From: Rhodohalobacter barkolensis
Lineage (GTDB): Bacteria > Bacteroidota > Rhodothermia > Balneolales > Balneolaceae
Direction of reading: 5' to 3'
DNA: 64,000 bases
Assembly (NCBI RefSeq): GCF_002834295.1
Contig: NZ_PISP01000003.1
Location: forward strand, 62,001 to 126,000
A model generated the notes under the pieces. It was not told the DNA's origin. It did no database searches and was given only the letters and a program-made list of their open reading frames with translations. The position numbers were made by a program, and so were the translations under genes. Shown here one piece after another: positions 43,163-52,655 of this stretch (positions are counted from its first letter, which is position 1; every line of letters begins with the position of its first letter).

Positions 43163-45142
43163 CTACCGCTCAATATATTGATCAAACCACTGCAGAATAC
43201 GTGTGGAAACTTCAGAAATCAGTTTCGGTTCAGTCGGCCCGTGACCGGTTCGCGGCAACAGAATCATCTCTGTATCTACCCCTTTCTCCTGAAGTGCCCA
43301 GTAAAATTCCTGGCCCTGGCCAAGCGGAACACGCATATCATTTGAGCCGTGAATAATCTGAGTAGGAGTTACCACATTGTCCATGTAGTAGACGGCCGAA
43401 TGTCGCTCATACGTTTCCATATTTCCATTCCAATACGGACCTCCCATGTGCCCAAGCAGATAGCCCGGAATGTCTGTCGTACCCACCATGCTCACCAGGT
43501 TCGACAAACCAGCTCCCATACTCACCGCTTTAAATCGATCCGTTTGAGAAACAATCCACGAAGTCATATACCCGCCATAACTCCAGCCCATCTCAGCCAG
43601 TCGGTCCGGATCTGCAACTCCCATCTCAATTACTTTGTCGACACCTGTCATCAGGTCTTCATAATCACCGAAGCCCCAATCCTGGAAATTCGCATACCTG
43701 AACTCCTTGCCGTACCCGGTACTTCCCCTCGGATTTGGACGCAGCAACGCATATCCTTTTTCAGCGAAATATTGAATGGCGTAGATGCTGCCCGCGCCTG
43801 TCCAGCTTTGAGAATAGACACCGGCAGGTCCGCCATGTACCATCAGAATCAGAGGAACGCGATCACCCTCCTCGTAACCAACCGGGTAGGTCAGCAGCCC
43901 TTCAATTTCTGTTCCATCTTCTGACGTCCAGGTCAGTACTTCGGTTTTGCCCATCTCCGGAAATTCAGATTCATCATGCAGCGTGGAGATTTTTTGCTTT
44001 GAAATTTGGCCCAATTCACTCATGTAAACCTCAGCCGGCTGATCTGAGTTTTGATAGTTAAAAACTACATGACTGCCATCATTACTGACCGCAAAACCTC
44101 GATAAATCCCATCCTCTTCTGTCAGCAACGTTGGATCACCACCGTTAAGTGGAACCCTGTATAGCGCCGAAACTGTTCTTCTGGGCTCCTGAATGAGTAG
44201 TTGACTGTTATCATCAAATCCAACAATGCTCGCATTTCTGTCATACGTATGAGCTAAATCCCGAACTTCTCCGCTTGAAAGGTTGACTACATAAAGATCC
44301 TGTAGCCCAATCGCTTCCAGCTCTCCGCCGTGGGATGTAAATACAACTGAACTGCCATCCGGAGTATACATTGGTGAGCTGTCCGTTCCTTCCCAATCGA
44401 TGATGTTCGTTACTGAACCGCTGTCTGCCGGCACCGTAGAGATATCCATTTTGTAGCGGTCCTCAATTTTAGGGGTTGGCTGATGGGCGAATACAATAGT
44501 CTCCCCATCCGGCGACCAATCAAATGATGAGGTATGCAAATCTCCTTCGTAAATAGCCTTTGCACTGTCTGCTTCAACTTCCTGAACATAAATTCTGGAA
44601 AACTTAAAATCTGTATCCACAACAGTTACATCACGCTTCTCTTTTTCTCTAGTTTTTTCCTCTTCAGATTTAGAGTCAGACATGGTATACGCAATTCGAT
44701 TTCCATCCGGTGACCAGGCGTAACTTCCAACACCGTTTTCAGCATGGGTGATCTGTTCAGCCTCACCGCCATTCAGATACATCCGATAGACCTGATTCTC
44801 CCCACTCCTGCGTGATGTGAATGTCAGATACTCACCATCCGGAGAAAATTGTGGATTTGAAACGGATTGATCACCCCGGGTAAACTGGCGATTCATCGTG
44901 CCATCGGCAGATGCCACCCAGATGTGTGATAGAAATTCAGACTCTTCACCCTCCATTTTAGTCTCACGGATGATATATGCAACCATGGAACCATCAGGTG
45001 AAATAGCGGGAGGACCCACTACTGGCTGGTCTACCATTGCTTCAGGCGTCCAGTTTTCAATAATTGTTTGTGATTGAACCGGTAAAAACCCAAAGGTGAC
45101 TATAATAAAGGCAAGCAGAAAAGGAAAGCGTTTTGAAATCAT
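43163..45142 (-). CDS. Secreted S9 prolyl-oligopeptidase-family peptidase
   Basis: 659 residues. Signal peptide ending PVQSQ, a seven-blade propeller with PDG repeats (AISPDGSMVAYII, FSPDGEYLTFTS, WSPDGNRIAYT), and an alpha/beta hydrolase domain with nucleophile S521 in GWSYGGYMTSW, D in IIHGSNDMRVP and H in RTGHGP. It cleaves peptides in the periplasm, probably dipeptidyl or acylaminoacyl peptidase type. Divergent from the glycosylase gene. Confidence 0.95.
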   Translation of the reverse strand: MISKRFPFLLAFIIVTFGFLPVQSQTIIENWTPEAMVDQPVVGPPAISPDGSMVAYIIRETKMEGEESEFLSHIWVASADGTMNRQFTRGDQSVSNPQFSPDGEYLTFTSRRSGENQVYRMYLNGGEAEQITHAENGVGSYAWSPDGNRIAYTMSDSKSEEEKTREKEKRDVTVVDTDFKFSRIYVQEVEADSAKAIYEGDLHTSSFDWSPDGETIVFAHQPTPKIEDRYKMDISTVPADSGSVTNIIDWEGTDSSPMYTPDGSSVVFTSHGGELEAIGLQDLYVVNLSSGEVRDLAHTYDRNASIVGFDDNSQLLIQEPRRTVSALYRVPLNGGDPTLLTEEDGIYRGFAVSNDGSHVVFNYQNSDQPAEVYMSELGQISKQKISTLHDESEFPEMGKTEVLTWTSEDGTEIEGLLTYPVGYEEGDRVPLILMVHGGPAGVYSQSWTGAGSIYAIQYFAEKGYALLRPNPRGSTGYGKEFRYANFQDWGFGDYEDLMTGVDKVIEMGVADPDRLAEMGWSYGGYMTSWIVSQTDRFKAVSMGAGLSNLVSMVGTTDIPGYLLGHMGGPYWNGNMETYERHSAVYYMDNVVTPTQIIHGSNDMRVPLGQGQEFYWALQEKGVDTEMILLPRTGHGPTEPKLISEVSTRILQWFDQYIER

Positions 45143-45284
45143 AATGGGAGGATGAGATTAACATTAAGTTTAAATGAAATAACCACAAGAAATTGGAAAA
45201 CGCAACAAATCCGATTTTCCGGAACGTAATTCAAAGCGAAACTTTTTACCTTCATCATACCCAATCCATAATTGATCTTATTTT

Positions 45285-46229
45285 ATGTCTTCCTGGACTC
45301 TTAAATCCATCCCGCCACACGACTGGTTTATCTGCCTCGATGTTGAGAGTTACTTCGATCACGAGCATGATCCAGAATCTATATTTGAAGAAGGTTTTAC
45401 CCGGCCGATTCCACTTGATGAAAGGGATATCATTGCAACCATTTTTTTCAACGGCGATCCTGAAAAACCGGAGTTCCATATTGAAACAGCTGAAGATCTT
45501 TCCAAAGATGAAATTGAACAGGCAAATCGAACTTTAGCCAGAATTTTAGGTACCAACCTGGATTTGCGTCCACTTTATGATCTTGCTGAAAACGACTCCG
45601 TTCTTGGCCCCAAACTGACAGAGTTTTATGGATTGAAGAGGATGTCGCGCGGAACGCTTTTGGAAGATATCATGAACCGGATCATCCAGATGCAGATGGC
45701 GCATAAACCGACCGCGAAGAAGATGGCGTTTAAAGTCCGGGAGGCTTACGGTACACATCTTACGCATAACGGCAAGACTCTCCCCGCATGGCCGCGGCCC
45801 TTTCAGCTGGCCAAAGCCGATCCGGCTCAAATTCGGAAAATGGGTCCCACGCTCAGAAAAGGGGAATACATGGTAGGACTCGCACAGGATATTCTGGCAG
45901 GAGAAGTTGATCTGGATTACCTGGACAGAGAAGCCGGTCCACAGGAATTTTATGACAAAATCTCAAAAGTTCGGGGCATCGGGCCTACTTCGGCTCAGGA
46001 CCTGATGCTGTTCCGCGAAACAACCGAGGCTGTTTTTCCGAGCAATATGAAAAGCGGTGAAGAGAAAGGATTGCGGAAATGGATTATTATGAGTTACGGC
46101 GGAGATCCCGCAAACACATCAGAAGAAAAATTTCTGAAAATGATCAAAAACTGGAAGGGGTACGAGGCAGCAGCGATCGAGTTTCTGTTTGTGAACTACG
46201 TCATCAACCAAAAGAAGGGTCGCGGATAA
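45285..46229 (+). CDS. HhH-GPD DNA glycosylase, AlkA/3-methyladenine type
   Basis: 314 residues. N-terminal AlkA-like beta domain, then the helical glycosylase domain: WPRPFQLAKADPAQIRKMG, EYMVGLAQDILAGEVDLDYL and the helix-hairpin-helix KVRGIGPTSAQDLMLFR. It would remove alkylated purines. The position 20 residues after the hairpin that normally holds the catalytic Asp (xFPxxD) reads VFPSNMK with N254, so base excision may be impaired or use another residue. Confidence 0.82.
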   Translation: MSSWTLKSIPPHDWFICLDVESYFDHEHDPESIFEEGFTRPIPLDERDIIATIFFNGDPEKPEFHIETAEDLSKDEIEQANRTLARILGTNLDLRPLYDLAENDSVLGPKLTEFYGLKRMSRGTLLEDIMNRIIQMQMAHKPTAKKMAFKVREAYGTHLTHNGKTLPAWPRPFQLAKADPAQIRKMGPTLRKGEYMVGLAQDILAGEVDLDYLDREAGPQEFYDKISKVRGIGPTSAQDLMLFRETTEAVFPSNMKSGEEKGLRKWIIMSYGGDPANTSEEKFLKMIKNWKGYEAAAIEFLFVNYVINQKKGRG

Positions 46230-46444
46230 AGCGGATTTTTGGATTTCGCAGATGTGCGTACCGAGACCTTTAAGCGTGCCTGTGCTTTTCAGGCTCCTTC
46301 AAGCGTCGAGGGGATTTGAAACATGTCAGCATTCATGCCGCTTTTCCGTGTTTCTGACAGCGTCCCATAAAATAGCCTATCGAAATGTAGGAAAATTTCA
46401 CAATAATGAATCTCTTTCCCCAACGCTGACACATCTGGTTGGTG

Positions 46445-46481
46445 CCTGACTGCCGAAGCTTAGCAAAGGCAGGCTGTCAGG
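46445..46481. repeat. Inverted repeat downstream of the TRIC-family gene
   Basis: CCTGAC-TGCC...GGCA-GGCT-GTCAGG forms a hairpin with an AAGCTT-containing loop. It abuts the TRIC stop (46489), so it may act as its terminator; the sequence also resembles short intergenic repeats I have seen in related genomes. Confidence 0.55.
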
Positions 46482-46488
46482 TTAGATC

Positions 46489-47112
46489 TTAGTCGACATT
46501 CATCCTTGGCAATCCCACCTTGTAACGCACCGCGATGACCCGGATGAATACGATCACAACGATTCCGGTTAGCTGGGCTACAAAAAGTGCATCGAAGAAG
46601 TTCAGAATTAAGGTAAATATAATCCCGCCCGTGACTGCAGCCATCGCGTAGATCTCTTCCTGAAAAATGAGTGGTTTGGTTCCTGCCAGTACATCTCTCA
46701 GTACTCCTCCAAAACATCCGGTAATTGTTCCTAAGGCGATTGAGATCCCCACACTCATCCCAGCTTCCAGCCCGATCTGAGTTCCCATCACGGTAAACAG
46801 GCCGAGTCCGGCTGCATCAAAAGTGAAAAGCCACCCTTCCAGTTTTTTCATTCGACGATAGATTAAAAGAGTAAAAATAAAGCCGGCGATGACGGAGGTT
46901 ATGGCCAGTGTATCGGTGAGCCAGTTGACCGGCAGGTTGCCGATCATCACATCCCGAATGGTTCCGCCACCTATGGCCGTCACAAAAGCCAGGACAAAAA
47001 TTCCGAAGAGATCAAACCGGCTTCTAATGGCAGCCGTTGCACCGGAAACAGCAAAGGCAAACGTTCCCGCTGCTTCTATGATGAGTATGATTTGTTCGGG
47101 TTCTAATAGCAT
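46489..47112 (-). CDS. TRIC-family cation channel protein (UPF0126/YicG)
   Basis: 207 residues, seven membrane helices in two repeats. Each repeat carries the glycine-rich pore motif: GGGTIRDVMIG and GGVLRDVLAG. Prokaryotic TRIC proteins are trimeric potassium/cation channels. Monocistronic, with a CCTCCCC-family palindrome upstream. Confidence 0.92.
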   Translation of the reverse strand: MLLEPEQIILIIEAAGTFAFAVSGATAAIRSRFDLFGIFVLAFVTAIGGGTIRDVMIGNLPVNWLTDTLAITSVIAGFIFTLLIYRRMKKLEGWLFTFDAAGLGLFTVMGTQIGLEAGMSVGISIALGTITGCFGGVLRDVLAGTKPLIFQEEIYAMAAVTGGIIFTLILNFFDALFVAQLTGIVVIVFIRVIAVRYKVGLPRMNVD

Positions 47113-47185
47113 TTAAACAGGAGTATTTGTGCGGTATAAAGTCAGATTATTTTATGATTAAACTCCTCTATTTAAAATAAGCAAG

Positions 47186-47226
47186 CTACCTCCCCTGAGT
47201 CCCCTCCTTACAAGGAGGGGATATTC
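47186..47226. repeat. CCTCCCC-family palindrome, copy C
   Basis: CTACCTCCCCTGAGTCCCCTCCTT-ac-AAGGAGGGGAT (given by its ends): CCCCTCCTT pairs perfectly with AAGGAGGGG. It lies in the divergent gap between the threonine-dehydrogenase 3' end and the TRIC gene. Confidence 0.85.
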
Positions 47227-47247
47227 TCAAACCAATTTTTAAAAAAA

Positions 47248-48195
47248 TTAGCTTTCTGCCTTTTCGATAATCTGAGGTAAGTTTTTGAAAATGTCTGCTG
47301 TCATCTTGTCCAGATCGAACTCATGCTTCCAACCCCAGTCGGAACGGGCTGCCGAATCATCAATGCTATCGGGCCAGGAGGAGGCGATCTCCTGCCGGTA
47401 GTCCGGTTCATATTCAATTTCAAAACCGGGAATCTGTTTTTTGATGGATTTGGCAATCTCCTCCGGCGTAAAACTGATCGCCGAGACATTGTAGCTTGTT
47501 CGCACTTTCACCTTTTCTTCAGGAACCTGCATCAGATCGATCGTAGCTTTTACTGCATCGCTCATATACATCATTGGAAGGGCTGCATCCGCTTCCAGAA
47601 AACATGAGAACTTTTCACCTGCCAGTGCTTTGTGGTAAATATCCACAGCATAGTCTGTCGTACCGCCACCGGGCAGAGATTTGTAGCCAATCAAACCGGG
47701 ATAGCGAAGACTGCGCACATCCACGCCAAACTTGTTGTAGAAATAGGCACACCACTGCTCACCTGCTACTTTCGTAATTCCATAAACCGTGGTTGGATTG
47801 GTTGCGGTGTTTTGCGGCGTATCTTTTTTGGGTGCATCGGGACCAAAAACGGCAATTGAGCTTGGCCAAAAAATTCTCTCCAAATTTTTCTCCCTCGCAA
47901 TATTCAGCACATTGAGAAGGCCATCCATGTTGAGCCTCCAGGCCAGATCGATATTTTTTTCTGCATTAGCTGAAAGCAGAGCAGCAAGATGATAAATAAC
48001 AGTAATATTATACTTCTCGATTACCTCTTCAATTCGTGCTTTATCCATCACATCCAGCTGTTCAAACGGTCCATCACCAATCGGCTCACGAATATCGGAT
48101 GCAACTACATTCTCTGTCCCATAGATATTTCTCAATTCTGTGGTCAGCTCACTTCCCAGCTGCCCGCAGGCTCCGGTTATTAAGATTTTACTCAT
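47248..48195 (-). CDS. NAD-dependent L-threonine 3-dehydrogenase (SDR/epimerase type)
   Basis: 315 residues. Rossmann motif ITGACGQLGSELTTEL, WPSSIAVFGPDAP, YGITKVAGEQWC with the catalytic YxxxK, and the substrate segment VDVRSLRYPGLIGYKSLPGGGTTDYAVDIYHKAL (by its ends), which is characteristic of the threonine-dehydrogenase branch. It oxidises threonine to 2-amino-3-ketobutyrate, which Kbl, encoded 570 nt upstream, splits with CoA into glycine and acetyl-CoA. Confidence 0.92.
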   Translation of the reverse strand: MSKILITGACGQLGSELTTELRNIYGTENVVASDIREPIGDGPFEQLDVMDKARIEEVIEKYNITVIYHLAALLSANAEKNIDLAWRLNMDGLLNVLNIAREKNLERIFWPSSIAVFGPDAPKKDTPQNTATNPTTVYGITKVAGEQWCAYFYNKFGVDVRSLRYPGLIGYKSLPGGGTTDYAVDIYHKALAGEKFSCFLEADAALPMMYMSDAVKATIDLMQVPEEKVKVRTSYNVSAISFTPEEIAKSIKKQIPGFEIEYEPDYRQEIASSWPDSIDDSAARSDWGWKHEFDLDKMTADIFKNLPQIIEKAES

Positions 48196-48237
48196 TATAC
48201 AATCTAAATTATTCTCAATTTCAGTTATGGTAGAATT

Positions 48238-48276
48238 CTCCCCTCCTGTGTAAGGAGGGGATTAAGGGGAGGTAGC
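48238..48276. repeat. CCTCCCC-family palindrome, copy D (3' side of DUF559)
   Basis: CCCCTCCT-gtgt-AAGGAGGGGATTAAGGGGAGG (by its ends). It ends next to the stop of the DUF559 gene and is one of the pair bracketing it. Confidence 0.85.
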
Positions 48277-48279
48277 CCC

Positions 48280-48666
48280 TCAAGCATCATCAATTGTAAG
48301 TCCAAACTCTTTAGCCCGGACTATAAATACTCTTTCAAGGTGTTTCAAAACGGTTTCGTAATCTTCATTAAAATCTGAATTTTGAATCCTCACCATTTTA
48401 ATCCCAAGTTCATTCACATAGCCATTTTTAGCATTATCAGCTTTCTTTTTATCAGAAAAGTGATGGACATCTCCATCAACTTCAATAGCCAGCTTTAACT
48501 CCGGACAATAGAAATCGATAATATAGTTACCAACTCCAAATTGTCTTCTTACTTTAAAACCAAACATTTTCTTCCCCTTCAGATCACTCCAAAGACGCAC
48601 TTCCCATTTTGTCATATTCTTCCGAAGATAACGGCGTTGGTTTTTGGTCTTTTTGGGATTTAACAT
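48280..48666 (-). CDS. DUF559 endonuclease-like protein (Vsr/PD-(D/E)XK type)
   Basis: 128 residues from ATG 48666; the open frame continues upstream but reads through a palindrome and into kbl, so it is rejected. LRKNMTKWEVRLWSDLKGK, FGFKVRRQFGVGNYIIDFYC and KLAIEVDGDVHH are diagnostic, with the nuclease D and E-x-D residues present. Function in the cell is not established. It lies between the two threonine-degradation genes and is bracketed by copies D and E of the palindrome, as if the unit had been inserted there. Confidence 0.9.
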   Translation of the reverse strand: MLNPKKTKNQRRYLRKNMTKWEVRLWSDLKGKKMFGFKVRRQFGVGNYIIDFYCPELKLAIEVDGDVHHFSDKKKADNAKNGYVNELGIKMVRIQNSDFNEDYETVLKHLERVFIVRAKEFGLTIDDA

Positions 48667-48713
48667 TGCTCTATCACGGAAAATTGATGGCCTGAGTTGT
48701 AATTCAAGGAGGC

Positions 48714-48755
48714 AACCTCCCCTGTCCCCTCCTTGCTCAGGAGGGGAACTCCCTA
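48714..48755. repeat. CCTCCCC-family palindrome, copy E (5' side of DUF559)
   Basis: AACCTCCCCTGTCCCCTCCTT-gctc-AGGAGGGGAAC (by its ends). It lies 9 nt from the kbl stop and faces copy D across the DUF559 gene. Confidence 0.85.
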
Positions 48756-48763
48756 ACCATGTT

Positions 48764-49954
48764 CTAATCAATAACACCCAGTTCTTTCCCAACTTCTGTA
48801 AATGCCTCGATCGCTTTATCAAGATGCTCTTTTTCATGGATAGCCGATAATTGAACCCGAATCCTTGCTTCGCCTTTTGGTACAACCGGGTAGTAAAAAC
48901 CGATCACATAAATTCCTTTCTCGAGAAGTTTTTCGGCAAAATCCTGCGATACTTTCGCATCGTACAGCATCACCGGCACAATTGGATGATTCCCCGGCTT
49001 GATATCAAATCCGGCATCTGTCATCGCTTTTCGGAAATAGGTGGTGTTATCTTCCAGCTTGTCTCTCAATTCCGTTGTTTCACTCAACAGTTTTAACACT
49101 TCAATGGATGCCCCGGTGATGGCAGGAGCCAGTGTATTTGAAAAGAGGTACGGACGTGAACGCTGTCGCAACATATCTACAATCTCTTTGTGGGCAGCCG
49201 TAAATCCGCCGGATGCACCGCCAAGTGCCTTACCCAGCGTTCCTGTGATGATATCCACCCTACCCATCACATCTCTGTATTCGTGTACTCCACGACCGGT
49301 TTTACCGACAAATCCGGTAGAGTGGCACTCGTCACTCATCACCAAAGCGTCATACTTATCGGCCAGGTCGCAAATTTTGTCAAGCTGAGCAATGGTTCCG
49401 TCCATCGAGAAGACTCCGTCTGTGGCGATGATTTTTGTCCGCGCACCGGATGCTGCTTTCAGCTGCTCTTCAAGATCCGCCATATCGTTGTGCTTGTACA
49501 CGTATCGCTGCGCCTTGCACAACCGAACACCATCAATAATAGAAGCGTGATTCAGCTGATCGGAAATAATGGCGTCCTCTTTTCCAAGAAGCGGCTCAAA
49601 CACTCCTCCGTTAGCATCAAATGCAGCAGCGTAAAGAATCGTATCCTCTGTGCCTAAAAACTCCGAGATTTTTGCTTCCAGCTCTTTGTGAATCGTCTGC
49701 GTACCGCAAATGAATCGAACCGACGACATCCCATAACCGTACTCATCAATCGTTTTCTTGGCGGCTTCAACCACCCGGGGATGAGATGACAATCCGAGAT
49801 AGTTATTTGCGCAAAAATTGATTACTTCAGCCCCTTTCGTCGTTTTGATGACGGCACCCTGAGGCGTTGTTATGACACGCTCCTCTTTATACAGTCCATC
49901 TTTTTTGATTTGATCCAGTTCAGCTTGCAGATCGTCTTTCAGATTTGAATACAT
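48764..49954 (-). CDS. kbl: Glycine C-acetyltransferase (2-amino-3-ketobutyrate CoA ligase)
   Basis: 396 residues. PLP-dependent alpha-oxoamine synthase: [49 protein letters not shown], and the PLP lysine in [17 protein letters not shown]. It cleaves 2-amino-3-ketobutyrate with CoA to glycine and acetyl-CoA. Partner of the threonine dehydrogenase downstream; the DUF559 unit separates them. Confidence 0.96.
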   Translation of the reverse strand: MYSNLKDDLQAELDQIKKDGLYKEERVITTPQGAVIKTTKGAEVINFCANNYLGLSSHPRVVEAAKKTIDEYGYGMSSVRFICGTQTIHKELEAKISEFLGTEDTILYAAAFDANGGVFEPLLGKEDAIISDQLNHASIIDGVRLCKAQRYVYKHNDMADLEEQLKAASGARTKIIATDGVFSMDGTIAQLDKICDLADKYDALVMSDECHSTGFVGKTGRGVHEYRDVMGRVDIITGTLGKALGGASGGFTAAHKEIVDMLRQRSRPYLFSNTLAPAITGASIEVLKLLSETTELRDKLEDNTTYFRKAMTDAGFDIKPGNHPIVPVMLYDAKVSQDFAEKLLEKGIYVIGFYYPVVPKGEARIRVQLSAIHEKEHLDKAIEAFTEVGKELGVID

Positions 49955-50102
49955 GTTGTGGCAGATTTATTTGATGAGTTGCTCTATTTTCGAATTGAAA
50001 ATAAGAAAAAATGAGGAGTCTTTTGGCAGATGTAACATCGTATTTAGAGATTATCAATCCCTACTCTAAAATCGAACCGAGGTAAAATTTATTTGTGTAA
50101 GT

Positions 50103-50123
50103 AGATCTAAAGATATTAGATCT
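50103..50123. promoter_or_regulatory. Perfect inverted repeat in the kbl/NfeD divergent region
   Basis: AGATCTAA-agata-TTAGATCT, 8-bp arms, about 90 nt before the NfeD start and 150 nt before kbl. Operator-like, with no assigned factor. Confidence 0.35.
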
Positions 50124-50213
50124 TTAACAGATCATAATTTATTGGATAACCTTTGTAGATTTTAACCGTACAAATCCCTATCTAACCAAAAATCATTAAT
50201 CTATTCCTTCTTT

Positions 50214-50711
50214 ATGGATGCAGATCTTCTTACCTGGATTTTTCTCGGTGGCGGCCTTTTGTTGATGCTGCTCGAATTGGCACTTCCGGGAGGTGTTGCC
50301 CTATTCCTGGGATTCAGTGGAATAACAGTCGGTGTGCTTCGGTTTTTAGGACTTCTTTCAAGCACCGGAGCCTCTATCGCTGTATGGCTGATACTGTCCG
50401 TGGTCCTTACCATTGCAATTCGTCCGTTTATAAAAAAATATTTAAAACCGGAGAGTTATTTTAAGTATGCGGACGAGGATTACGAAGCGATGGATCAAAT
50501 AGTTGAAGTCATCGAAGAGATCAATGAAGAGGATAACAGCGGGAGAATTCGGCTTGACGGAACAAGCTGGAGAGCCAAATCTCTTGACGGCACCATCAAA
50601 GCGGGTGAAAAAGTACGAATCCAATACCGCGAAAACACAACCTGGATTGTAGAAGCCCTGGGCGTAAAAGAGCCATCAAAAGAACAACTTAAAAACCGAA
50701 ATAGAAACTGA
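50214..50711 (+). CDS. NfeD-family membrane protein (short form)
   Basis: 165 residues: two or three membrane helices (WIFLGGGLLLMLLELALPGG, VWLILSVVLTIAIRPF) followed by the NfeD OB-fold (GRIRLDGTSWRAKSLDG, AGEKVRIQ, TTWIVEAL). NfeD proteins act with SPFH-domain partners, which follow directly here 2 nt downstream. No protease domain is fused, so it is the short NfeD1b-like type. Confidence 0.92.
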   Translation: MDADLLTWIFLGGGLLLMLLELALPGGVALFLGFSGITVGVLRFLGLLSSTGASIAVWLILSVVLTIAIRPFIKKYLKPESYFKYADEDYEAMDQIVEVIEEINEEDNSGRIRLDGTSWRAKSLDGTIKAGEKVRIQYRENTTWIVEALGVKEPSKEQLKNRNRN

Positions 50712-50713
50712 TT

Positions 50714-51667
50714 ATGTGGACAGCACTACTCATATTTTTTGCAATCCTTTTTGTGATTATAACTCGACTTTTCATCATTGTGGAGTTCCGTGAAGAGGTC
50801 ATCCAGGAGCGTCTTGGAAAATATAAAAAAACGCTATCTCCGGGCTTTCATTTTATGATACCCTTTGTTGATCGTGCCGCATACCGGCAGGAGATGCGAG
50901 AACAGGTGATTGATGTACCGAGCCAAACCTGTATTACCAAAGATAATATTGAAGTGGCCGTTGACGGGCTGATCTACATTAAGGTGATGGATGCGTACCG
51001 CGCCAGCTACGGAATTTCGAATTACATAGCCGCGGCAGTTAATCTTGCGCAAACCACCATGCGGAGCGAAATCGGTAAAATTACGCTCGACGATACGTTT
51101 TCGGAACGGGATATGATGAACGAGAATATTGTGGAAGAGATCGATAAGGCCGCCGACCCCTGGGGAATTAAGGTAATGCGGTACGAGATCAAAAATATTA
51201 GTCCCTCCAATGATATTGTAGATACCATGGAGAAGCAGATGGAGGCCGAGCGTGAAAAGCGTGCTGAAATCACAAATTCTGAAGGGTACAGGGAAGCACG
51301 GATTAACGAATCAAAGGGAGAGCAACAAAGCCAGATTTTAATCTCAGAAGCTCAGCGGCAGCGTAGAATCAACGAAGCTAAAGGACGGGCAAAGGAGATT
51401 GAGTTGATTGCAACCGCAACTGCCAATGGAATCCGGCGGGTTTCCAAAGCCATTGAAAAACCGGGCGGTGATATAGCCGTCAAGACAAAACTTGTAGAGC
51501 AGTATATCGACCAGTTTGGCAAAATTATTAAGAGTACAAATGTTTCAGTTCTCCCAACAGAGACTGCCAACCTAAAAACATTTTTTGAGGGCGTTGGAAC
51601 ACTTAATCGACACACTCAAAACAGTCATTCATCTTCATCAGCTAATCCGCAGGGGCCAACATCATGA
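50714..51667 (+). CDS. SPFH/stomatin-like protein, first paralogue
   Basis: 317 residues. One N-terminal membrane helix, then RLGKYKKTLSPGFHFMIPFVDR, QEMREQVIDVPSQTCITKDNIEV and the long coiled-coil EKQMEAEREKRAEITNSEGYREARINESKGE (by its ends) that drives oligomer formation. With NfeD it probably forms a membrane-microdomain scaffold. Overlaps the next gene by 4 nt. Confidence 0.94.
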   Translation: MWTALLIFFAILFVIITRLFIIVEFREEVIQERLGKYKKTLSPGFHFMIPFVDRAAYRQEMREQVIDVPSQTCITKDNIEVAVDGLIYIKVMDAYRASYGISNYIAAAVNLAQTTMRSEIGKITLDDTFSERDMMNENIVEEIDKAADPWGIKVMRYEIKNISPSNDIVDTMEKQMEAEREKRAEITNSEGYREARINESKGEQQSQILISEAQRQRRINEAKGRAKEIELIATATANGIRRVSKAIEKPGGDIAVKTKLVEQYIDQFGKIIKSTNVSVLPTETANLKTFFEGVGTLNRHTQNSHSSSSANPQGPTS

Positions 51668-52611
51668 GTGCATTAAATATTTTTAGCCAGGTTGTACTGG
51701 CGATTTTTGCGATCTATCTGACGTTTAAATTTTTACAGGCACTACGCCTTGTGCCCAATCAATACGCGCACATCGTGGAGCGTCTCGGGAATTACCACAA
51801 AACGCTTGGACCCGGATTTCACGCCCTGATTCCTTTTGTGGATAAGGTCGTTTACAAGCAGGACCTGCGTGAGGAAACCATTGAGGTAGAACCCCAGGAA
51901 TGTTTCACCAAAGACAATGTAAAAGTTGAGGTGGATGGTGTTCTTTATCTTAGCGTAGTCGATCCCGTGAACGCCAGTTATGGGATCACCAACTATCGAT
52001 ACGCCGCAGTGCAACTCGCGCAAACCACCACGCGTTCTGTGATTGGACTTCTGGACCTTGACGAAACGTTCGAGGAACGAGCCAAGATGAGCAAGAAAGT
52101 GGTTGAAGTGTTGGGAGATGTGGAGCGCTTGTGGGGAATTCGCGTGCATCGATATGAAATCAAAAACATCAATACTCCCCGTACCGTACAAAAAGCGATG
52201 GAGCGTCAAATGACGGCTGAAAGAGAGCGACGGGCCGTAATCGCTAAATCTGAAGGTGTTCGGGACTCAAACGTAAATGACGCCCAGGGACGAAGAGCCG
52301 AAATGGTAAACATCTCCGAGGCAGAAATGCAGCGCAGAATAAACGAAGCGGAAGGTTGGGCCAATGAGATTGAGGCGATCGCCGAAGCCACCGCCGTTTC
52401 CATCGAGCAGATAGCCGATGCCATATCACAGCCTAAGGGGAAAGAGGCGATGAAACTGCAGCTAAAACAGAAATACTTAAAAGTACTGGACGGACTGGGC
52501 AAAGATGAGAATCAAATCATTTTGCCGAAAGACATCACAAACTACGATTCATTGATAGAAGGCCTTTCCCTCGAGCAGCTTGACGAGGTTGAGGATACAC
52601 CTAAAAAGTAG
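51664..52611 (+). CDS. SPFH/stomatin-like protein, second paralogue
   Basis: 315 residues, about the same architecture as the preceding protein: LVPNQYAHIVERLGNYHKTLGPGFHALIPFVDK (by its ends) and a coiled-coil ERQMTAERERRAVIAKSEG. The paired arrangement resembles HflK/HflC-like heteromeric scaffolds, and coupling by an ATGA overlap supports equal synthesis. The C-terminal tail is acidic (LEQLDEVEDTPKK). Confidence 0.94.
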   Translation: MSALNIFSQVVLAIFAIYLTFKFLQALRLVPNQYAHIVERLGNYHKTLGPGFHALIPFVDKVVYKQDLREETIEVEPQECFTKDNVKVEVDGVLYLSVVDPVNASYGITNYRYAAVQLAQTTTRSVIGLLDLDETFEERAKMSKKVVEVLGDVERLWGIRVHRYEIKNINTPRTVQKAMERQMTAERERRAVIAKSEGVRDSNVNDAQGRRAEMVNISEAEMQRRINEAEGWANEIEAIAEATAVSIEQIADAISQPKGKEAMKLQLKQKYLKVLDGLGKDENQIILPKDITNYDSLIEGLSLEQLDEVEDTPKK

Positions 52612-52655
52612 TCAACATTTTACCAGACAAAAGGGAATTTCCTGCTTCGTGAATT

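Noticed and set aside
48667-48885. Upstream extension of the DUF559 frame
   Set aside because: It runs through palindrome E and overlaps kbl, and the conserved domain starts after the internal Met at 48666.
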